Part shown: in pieces, positions 43,352-47,784 of the stretch
Layout of the letters: each line of letters opens with the position of its first letter
Numbering within the stretch: the stretch's first letter is position 1
Assembly (NCBI GenBank): GCA_902774925.1
Contig: CACYKE010000032.1
Location: 1 to 47,784 of the forward strand
DNA length: 47,784 nucleotides
DNA from: an uncultured Prevotellaceae bacterium
Lineage (GTDB): Bacteria; Bacteroidota; Bacteroidia; Bacteroidales; Bacteroidaceae
Direction: 5' to 3'
Translations under genes and position numbers: made by a program
Notes under the pieces: model-generated
Databases searched by the model: none
What the model saw: only the letters and a program-made list of their open reading frames with translations
What the model was told of the DNA's origin: nothing

Positions 43352-44881
43352 TCACTTCAGCACCTGCGTAATATTCTGTTCGCGGTGACAGATGCGCACC
43401 TCAATGCCGAACTTCTCGTGGATATGCTCGGCCAGATGCTGCGCGCTATATACCGAACGGTGCTGACCGCCCGTACAGCCAAACGAGAACATCAGCGACG
43501 TAAAGCCACGCTGGATATAGCGCCTCACATGGGCGTCAGCCAGTTTATAGACGCTGTCCAGGAACGTCAGGATTTCTCCGTCGTCCTCCAGGAATCGGAT
43601 GACAGGCTCGTCCAGTCCCGTCAGTTGCTTATACGGCTCATAACGGCCGGGATTGTGCGTCGAACGGCAGTCGAACACGTAACCGCCACCATTGCCGCTC
43701 TCGTCCTCGGGAATGCCGTTGCCATACGAGAAGCTGAACACGCGGACCACCAGCGGACCCTGTGCGTCGTACTTCGAGAACGTCGCCGGACCGTCCTGCG
43801 GATGGGGCTTGTAGGGGTTCTTGTCCGTCGTCTTATAGCCGTCGGCACGCGCTGCCATCGCCTGCACCTGCTGGAATTTCGGCATTTCTGTCAGTTGCTG
43901 CAGGATATCAATCAGATACGGATACGGGAAATTCCTCTCGCCCAGCAGTTCCTTCATGTTCTGGATAGCGGGCGGTATCGACTCTATGAAGTGGCGCTTG
44001 CGCTCGAAATAGCCACGAAAACCGTAGGCACCCAACACCTGCAACTGGCGGAACAGCACAAACAACGACAGCCGGTCCACGAAATGGTGGGGCGACGGCA
44101 CCTCCGTATATTGCTTCAGCGCATTGTAATATTCATACACCATTTCGCGACGCACCTTATACGGATATTTCGCTGATGCCTGCCACAGGAACGATGCCAG
44201 GTCGTAATAGTACGGGCCCTTTCTACCGCCTTGGAAATCAATGAAATAGGGGTTACCCTCTGCATCGAGCATCACGTTGCGAGCCTGGAAGTCGCGATAC
44301 AGGAAACACGGCTCGTCGTCGGCCGTTGTCAGGTCCTTCGCCAACAACCGGAAGTCGGCCTCCAGCTTCAACTCATGGAAGTCCAACTCAGTAGCCTTCA
44401 GGAAACAATACTTGAAATAGTTCAGGTCAAACAACACCGAATCGGTGTCGAAGGCAGGCTGGGGATAGCAGTTCGAAAAGTCCAGTTCACGAAAGCCGCG
44501 CAACTGGATGTTCGGCAGTTCGCGGATGGTTCTCCGCAACAGTTCCTGCTCCTTCAGCGTGTAACGTCCGCCAGCCTCGCGACCGCCACGAATGGCGTCA
44601 AACAGCGACACCGAACCCAAGTCTGTCTGGATGTAGCGCAACTCGTCCTGACTCACGGCCAAAATCTCAGGTACGGGCAGTTTCCGCTTCGTGAAGTGCT
44701 GTGCCAGATACACGAAAGCATGATTCTCGTCGCGACTGGTACCTATGCACCCCACCACCGTCTCGCCCGTCTGCGACGTCATACGGTAGTACTCACGGTT
44801 GCTGCCCCCAGCGGTCAGTCTCTCCACCTGCTGAGGTTCTGCCCCACTCCATTCCTTGTAAAGTTCTACTAACTTCTTCAT
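43352..44881 (-). CDS. AmgK-like sugar kinase fused to RapZ C-terminal domain
   Basis: 509 residues in two domains. Residues about 1-330 are an aminoglycoside-phosphotransferase fold: 'TAGGSNREYYRM' (ATP loop), 'CFLYRDFQARNVML' (catalytic Asp, Brenner loop) and 'FIDFQGGRKGPYYYDLASFL' (metal Asp), closest by motif to AmgK, the MurNAc/GlcNAc 1-kinase. Residues about 365-505 match the RapZ C-terminal domain: 'SFSYGNGIPED', 'VFDCRSTHNPG', 'TGLDEPV', 'FSFGCTGGQHRSVY'. In E. coli RapZ, that domain binds glucosamine-6-phosphate. The pairing suggests amino-sugar/cell-wall metabolism (inference). Confidence 0.88.
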   Translation of the reverse strand: MKKLVELYKEWSGAEPQQVERLTAGGSNREYYRMTSQTGETVVGCIGTSRDENHAFVYLAQHFTKRKLPVPEILAVSQDELRYIQTDLGSVSLFDAIRGGREAGGRYTLKEQELLRRTIRELPNIQLRGFRELDFSNCYPQPAFDTDSVLFDLNYFKYCFLKATELDFHELKLEADFRLLAKDLTTADDEPCFLYRDFQARNVMLDAEGNPYFIDFQGGRKGPYYYDLASFLWQASAKYPYKVRREMVYEYYNALKQYTEVPSPHHFVDRLSLFVLFRQLQVLGAYGFRGYFERKRHFIESIPPAIQNMKELLGERNFPYPYLIDILQQLTEMPKFQQVQAMAARADGYKTTDKNPYKPHPQDGPATFSKYDAQGPLVVRVFSFSYGNGIPEDESGNGGGYVFDCRSTHNPGRYEPYKQLTGLDEPVIRFLEDDGEILTFLDSVYKLADAHVRRYIQRGFTSLMFSFGCTGGQHRSVYSAQHLAEHIHEKFGIEVRICHREQNITQVLK

Positions 44882-44904
44882 GTCGGTCCTTACTCAAATT
44901 GGCT

Positions 44905-44913
44905 ACAAAGGTA
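44905..44913 (-). promoter_or_regulatory. Promoter of the kinase-RapZ gene
   Basis: Minus strand TACCTTTGT, 23 bases before the ATG at 44881. Confidence 0.65.
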
Positions 44914-44960
44914 CACACTTTCATGCATATAAACGAATATTTGGGGTGTTTTAACGTTTA

Positions 44961-44997
44961 AAATCCCAAAGCATGATGGAATGCCTTGGGATTTATG
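44961..44997 (-). terminator. Terminator of the beta-helix protein operon
   Basis: Minus strand AAATCCCAAGGCA pairs with TGCTTTGGGATTT around an 8-base loop, followed by T-rich sequence. Confidence 0.75.
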
Positions 44998-45011
44998 ATT
45001 TTCTTTGTTCA

Positions 45012-46985
45012 TCAATGCCAGCCACCGCCAGGACCTCCACCGCCAGGACCACCACCGGGGAATCCGCCACCACCTGTATAGGACGAGAGAGTGACGTTGG
45101 AACCGCCAGTAAATGTGGCACCGGTATAGGCTACGCCGTCGAAGATGCTGGTGCCGCCGCTGACGGTAACGCCGCTCTTCAATGTGGGTTGCGAAGCACC
45201 GCTGACAACCATTGTATTGCCACCGCTGGATGGTGTCTTAAAGACAAAGGTCTCGCTGCCGACGGTCATTGCATACCAAGTGTTCTTGTTCCACGACGAA
45301 GCCTGATAGCACGACTGCGTGAGCTGTGCGCCGTTCTCCAGACCGCCAATGGCAATGATGGTGCCGCCAGTGACGTAGAGCTTCTTCTGTTCCTCGCTGT
45401 TGGCGTCGATGGCCACCTCGGGCGTCGATGTACCGATGGCATAGATCACGCCACCTTTAATATATACGTTACCGTTGGCGTCGATGCCGTCGTTGCCAGT
45501 GGAGCGGGCATAGACGTAACCACCGCTGATGGTCATGTCGCCGGCATTGCTCAGGCTCTTCGTGTCGTCGTTATACGAGGCGTTAATGGCGTCGTCCGAG
45601 GCGTTCACGGTCACCCATCCGCCCGTAATATCGATGCTTGTCTTGCTCTCGATACCTTCGCCGCCTGCACCGGTCGTGGTAACGCTGATAATAGCATTGT
45701 CGCTGATAGTGATAGCACCGTCAATCTTAATGCCCTTGGGCGATGACTTGTAGTCGCTGTCGTAGCGGTCGAGTTGCTGCGAACTGCTAACGGTAGATAG
45801 CGTGCCGTTCGATGATGCCACAACGGCATTACCGCTGGTCTTGATGATGATGGTGCCACCCGTAGCGGTGAACGTGCCGTCACCATTGATGCCTTTACCG
45901 CCAGCACCTGTACTCGTCAGGTTCAGCGTACCGCCGCTGATGGTCATGTTGCCGTCAGCACCCAGACAAGCCGAGGCCTTGGTCTTCACCTTCGTGCTGT
46001 CCCACACGCCACCGCCTGTAGTCTTCACGGTGATGTCGCCTCCACTGATCTTCATGTCGCCCTCGCCCTTGATGCCCTTGGCAGCATCAGCAGTCACAGT
46101 GATATTGATGGTTCCGCCACTGATATAGATATTTCCTGAGTCCTCGTCCTCGTGGTCAGTAGTCTCGCCCGTCGAGGCGTCGCCGTCGATGTCACACTGG
46201 ATGCCGTCGTCCTGCGTGCCGCTGATGTTAATCGTGCCGCTCTCCATCAGGAAGTACTCGGCACAGCTGATGCCGTCACCTGCAGCCGAAGTCACGTTGA
46301 TGGTGGCGTTCTTGATGGTGAAGTACTCGCCCGTCTTGATGCCGTGCTTCACGTTGCCAACGACGTTCAGCGTACCCTTCTGCGCAAACTCGGCATGGCC
46401 CTTGATGTAGAGGCAGCCCTTCTGCGAACCGGTCGAAGCGTCGCTGAGCGTGTTGGTCGTTCCTGTAACAATCTTTACCTTGATGCGCTTGCCGTTCTGG
46501 ATGTGTACGGCAGCACCGCTATATACTGGTGTCGCGTTGGTCAGCGTCAGGCCGTTCAGTTCTATCGTGGCCTTGTACGAGCCCGACATATAGAACTCGC
46601 CGTCGGTCGATGTGCCGCTCAGCGTATAGGTGATTTCCTCGGCCAGGTCGTCGCTCTGGGCTATCGACACGTGCGCCCCGCTGACGGTCGGCGTGACGTA
46701 CTGCGCCACGTTGCCAGCCACCGTTACCAATGCTGTCGAACCGTCGTAACTGACGCCAATCGTACCGTCGCTGACCTTGCTGTTGTCCACCGTCATCGCA
46801 GTGATGTCAGTAAGCGAAAAAGTCTTGCCCATGATGGTCACCGTCTCGCCATTGGCGTAGGTCATCTCACCCGTCTGCGAGGCAGGAAACTGATAGGTCA
46901 CGCTACCCACCTTGACGTTCAGCGTCTGTGCCCCTGCTGCTATCGTCAGCACGAGGGCTATCATAGATAATATCAACCTTCTCAT
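45012..46985 (-). CDS. Secreted beta-helix carbohydrate-binding-like protein (Cthe_2159 type)
   Basis: 657 residues with signal peptide 'LILSMIALVLTIAAGAQ'. The main body (about 110-560) is a series of repeats of the 'ISGGTINI/ISGGDITV/ITGGWVTV' type, spaced about 20-45 residues, with 'GDGISCAEYF', 'DDGIQCDIDG' and 'GKGINGDGTF' turns, as in the Cthe_2159 family of calcium-binding, pectin/cellulose-binding beta-helices. The C-terminus is nearly pure Gly/Pro (GGGGFPGGGPGGGG, ending GGGWH). Probably surface-displayed. It overlaps the small upstream gene by four bases (ATGA). Confidence 0.83.
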   Translation of the reverse strand: MRRLILSMIALVLTIAAGAQTLNVKVGSVTYQFPASQTGEMTYANGETVTIMGKTFSLTDITAMTVDNSKVSDGTIGVSYDGSTALVTVAGNVAQYVTPTVSGAHVSIAQSDDLAEEITYTLSGTSTDGEFYMSGSYKATIELNGLTLTNATPVYSGAAVHIQNGKRIKVKIVTGTTNTLSDASTGSQKGCLYIKGHAEFAQKGTLNVVGNVKHGIKTGEYFTIKNATINVTSAAGDGISCAEYFLMESGTINISGTQDDGIQCDIDGDASTGETTDHEDEDSGNIYISGGTINITVTADAAKGIKGEGDMKISGGDITVKTTGGGVWDSTKVKTKASACLGADGNMTISGGTLNLTSTGAGGKGINGDGTFTATGGTIIIKTSGNAVVASSNGTLSTVSSSQQLDRYDSDYKSSPKGIKIDGAITISDNAIISVTTTGAGGEGIESKTSIDITGGWVTVNASDDAINASYNDDTKSLSNAGDMTISGGYVYARSTGNDGIDANGNVYIKGGVIYAIGTSTPEVAIDANSEEQKKLYVTGGTIIAIGGLENGAQLTQSCYQASSWNKNTWYAMTVGSETFVFKTPSSGGNTMVVSGASQPTLKSGVTVSGGTSIFDGVAYTGATFTGGSNVTLSSYTGGGGFPGGGPGGGGPGGGWH

Positions 46986-47365
46986 TTTACCACCATTTTA
47001 TAAGTCCTACTATTTGTCTTCACAATATACACTCCCTTGGAAAGTTGAGATTTATCCACCATCTTTCCGCTGAGGTCGTAAAAAGTAGCGGTAGCAAATT
47101 CTTCACTATTCACTCTTAACTCTTCACTTATGCCCGTCGTTGTTTCGTCGGTGTTCGAGAAATACATCTTGCTCAGGTTCGTCAGCGTGAACGACTGCGA
47201 GCCCACCGTCAGAGTAGTACCGCTGATAGTCAGCGTAACGTCCGAAGCAACGGATACCGAAGCCTTCGCCCCGTCCGTCGTCTCAAAGGTCAGGTAGGTA
47301 TAGTCTTCGGCCTGCGCCGTCACCGTCCCTACCAGCATTGTCAATAACATTAAAATCTTCTTCAT
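46982..47365 (-). CDS. Small secreted protein with T9SS-like C-terminal domain
   Basis: 127 residues from ATG 47365 (the longer frame starts before the promoter). Signal peptide 'KILMLLTMLVGTVTAQA', a 50-residue beta-rich middle ('YTYLTFETTDGAKASV', 'LTVGSQSFTLTNLSKMYF'), then a linker 'GISEELRVNSEEFA' and a C-terminal domain 'TFYDLSGKMVDKSQLSKGVYIVKTNSRTYKMVVK', which resembles the type A sorting domain of type IX secretion. The middle resembles the N-terminal part of the downstream beta-helix protein. The linker DNA (47097-47130) is a tandem repeat. Confidence 0.8.
   Translation of the reverse strand: MKKILMLLTMLVGTVTAQAEDYTYLTFETTDGAKASVSVASDVTLTISGTTLTVGSQSFTLTNLSKMYFSNTDETTTGISEELRVNSEEFATATFYDLSGKMVDKSQLSKGVYIVKTNSRTYKMVVK
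47097..47130 (-). repeat. Tandem repeat inside a coding sequence
   Basis: Minus strand AGTGAAGAGTTAAGAGTG followed by AATAGTGAAGAATT: units of AGTGAAG/AGTTAAG with a 7-base tendency, the same style as the intergenic repeats, here in frame and coding for SEELRVNSEEF before the sorting domain. Confidence 0.65.
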
Positions 47366-47391
47366 ATCGCCTAATCGTTTATAATGATGTT

Positions 47392-47400
47392 GCAAAGGTA
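47392..47400 (-). promoter_or_regulatory. Promoter of the T9SS-like/beta-helix pair
   Basis: Minus strand TACCTTTGC, perfect -7 element, 26 bases before the ATG at 47365. Confidence 0.65.
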
Positions 47401-47505
47401 ACAATTATCGGGACATTTACCAAATATTTTCAATGAATACCCCGATTCTTTCAACGAACGCGCAAAAATAAATCGCATTTTGTTTTGCATTTTGCTCACT
47501 TTTCG

Positions 47506-47514
47506 TACCTTCGC
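47506..47514 (+). promoter_or_regulatory. Promoter before a gene remnant
   Basis: TACCTTCGC with TTTG about 18 bases upstream, 38 bases before the ATG at 47553. Confidence 0.45.
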
Positions 47515-47552
47515 GGTCGTAAGATAATAAGTAAAACAAACTGAACAAAACA

Positions 47553-47641
47553 ATGAAGAAAAAGTTATTATCAATGGCCGTTATGTCATCCTCGACCAAC
47601 TGCCGCCTATGTCGTTCCGCATCTACCGCGTGAAGAAATAA
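47553..47641 (+). pseudogene. Remnant with start and end of a deleted gene
   Basis: From ATG 47553 one frame reads MKKKLLSMAVM, the start of a signal peptide, and stops after 26 codons. Another frame (47555-47641) ends 'NGRYVILDQLPPMSFRIYRVKK' before a TAA, which looks like the true C-terminus of a Bacteroidota protein. A promoter precedes and a terminator follows. The simplest reading is that the body of an exported protein gene was deleted, leaving its first codons fused out of frame to its last 20-30. Identity of the lost gene unknown. Confidence 0.5.
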
Positions 47642-47644
47642 AAA

Positions 47645-47675
47645 GTGAGCTGGCCAAACGCCAGCCCACCTTTTT
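47645..47675. terminator. Terminator after the gene remnant
   Basis: GTGAGCTGGC (47645-47654) pairs with GCCAGCCCAC (47660-47669), one mismatch, followed by TTTTT. It may also stop the minus-strand gene at the right edge. Confidence 0.75.
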
Positions 47676-47678
47676 AAT

Positions 47679-47784
47679 TTAAAACGGTCCGAATCCCATA
47701 CATGACGTGGTTCCCAGCGCCGTGGCGGCCGCCGTGATGGCTGCTACTATCACCTTCAACAGCACATCCCAAAATCGCTTGTTC
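47679..47784 (-). CDS. Tiny membrane protein resembling 'smalltalk' family, cut at edge
   Basis: Reading leftwards from the window edge to the TAA at 47679-47681 gives a 34-residue end: 'KRFWDVLLKVIVAAITAAATALG' then 'TTSCMGFGPF'. A charged start, one hydrophobic helix with alternating Ala/Ile/Thr and a 'LGTTSC' ending is the pattern I associate with the very small Bacteroidales 'smalltalk' proteins. The start codon is probably one or two codons beyond the window. Family assignment rests on memory of its pattern. Confidence 0.6.
   Translation of the reverse strand, partial: NKRFWDVLLKVIVAAITAAATALGTTSCMGFGPF

Noticed and set aside
46152-46970. A 272-codon open frame opposite the beta-helix protein
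   Set aside because: Low-complexity antisense reading of a repetitive gene; no promoter or recognisable domain.

Overview
The window looks like a chromosomal segment of a Bacteroidota genome, most likely a Prevotella-like member of the Bacteroidales. Almost every promoter I could place has the Bacteroidota form (TTTG or TTG, about 19-21 bases, then TAnnTTTG, often TACCTTTGC or TATCTTTGC). Protein families point the same way: a Wza/Wzz export pair, a type IX secretion (T9SS)-like C-terminal domain, a chorismate mutase-fused DAHP synthase, a PurF-like protein beginning MGGFFG, and a kinase fused to a RapZ C-terminal domain. The genus is inference; no rRNA or tRNA gene is present.

Positions 1-15065 are an AT-rich polysaccharide island. 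It holds four GT4-type and three GT2-type glycosyltransferases in full plus one more GT4-like enzyme, a Stealth-type sugar-phosphate transferase, two acyltransferase-3 membrane proteins plus the remnant of a third, an alpha/beta hydrolase and a hexapeptide-repeat acetyltransferase. No Wzx flippase or Wzy polymerase is visible, so the island is only part of a cell-surface polysaccharide locus. Two GT4-GT2 pairs (2498-4655 and 8638-10844) look like copies of one module. Base composition rises sharply near 14470-14600.

Positions 15076-26000 are mostly minus-strand housekeeping genes: a winged-helix protein, a histone H1-like basic protein, aspS, a 59-residue TPR-like protein, folD and ffh; then a TerB-DnaJ protein, a SpoT-like HD protein, and an aromatic amino acid operon (pheA, aminotransferase, DAHP synthase/chorismate mutase, tyrA). 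Upstream of pheA is a complete, classical-looking attenuator: a 25-codon leader peptide with nine consecutive codons of which eight are Tyr or Phe, an antiterminator and a terminator. This is the most striking regulatory signal in the window.

Positions 26029-33450 carry a C1-type aminopeptidase, an M48 metalloprotease lipoprotein with a Thr/Lys tail, a degenerate nucleotidyltransferase, the Wzz/Wza export pair and a small secreted protein. A divergent control region (33173-33449) with two TTGAC-N4-GTCAA palindromes 30 bases apart separates these from slyD-like and aroC on the plus strand. After aroC there is a promoter-to-terminator unit without a gene, a small RNA candidate.

Positions 35368-47784 hold pyrD and pyrK, an XRE regulator, a 770-base AT-rich gap, holA divergent from an HsdR-N-like nuclease gene, a zinc-ribbon coiled-coil protein, a NIF3 protein, a PurF-like protein lacking the catalytic cysteine, an AmgK-like kinase/RapZ-C fusion, a secreted beta-helix protein with a small T9SS-like partner, a gene remnant, and at the right edge the end of a tiny membrane protein resembling the Bacteroidales 'smalltalk' family. 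Several gene junctions carry short degenerate tandem repeats of about 7-9 bases, one of which appears to be part of a coding sequence.
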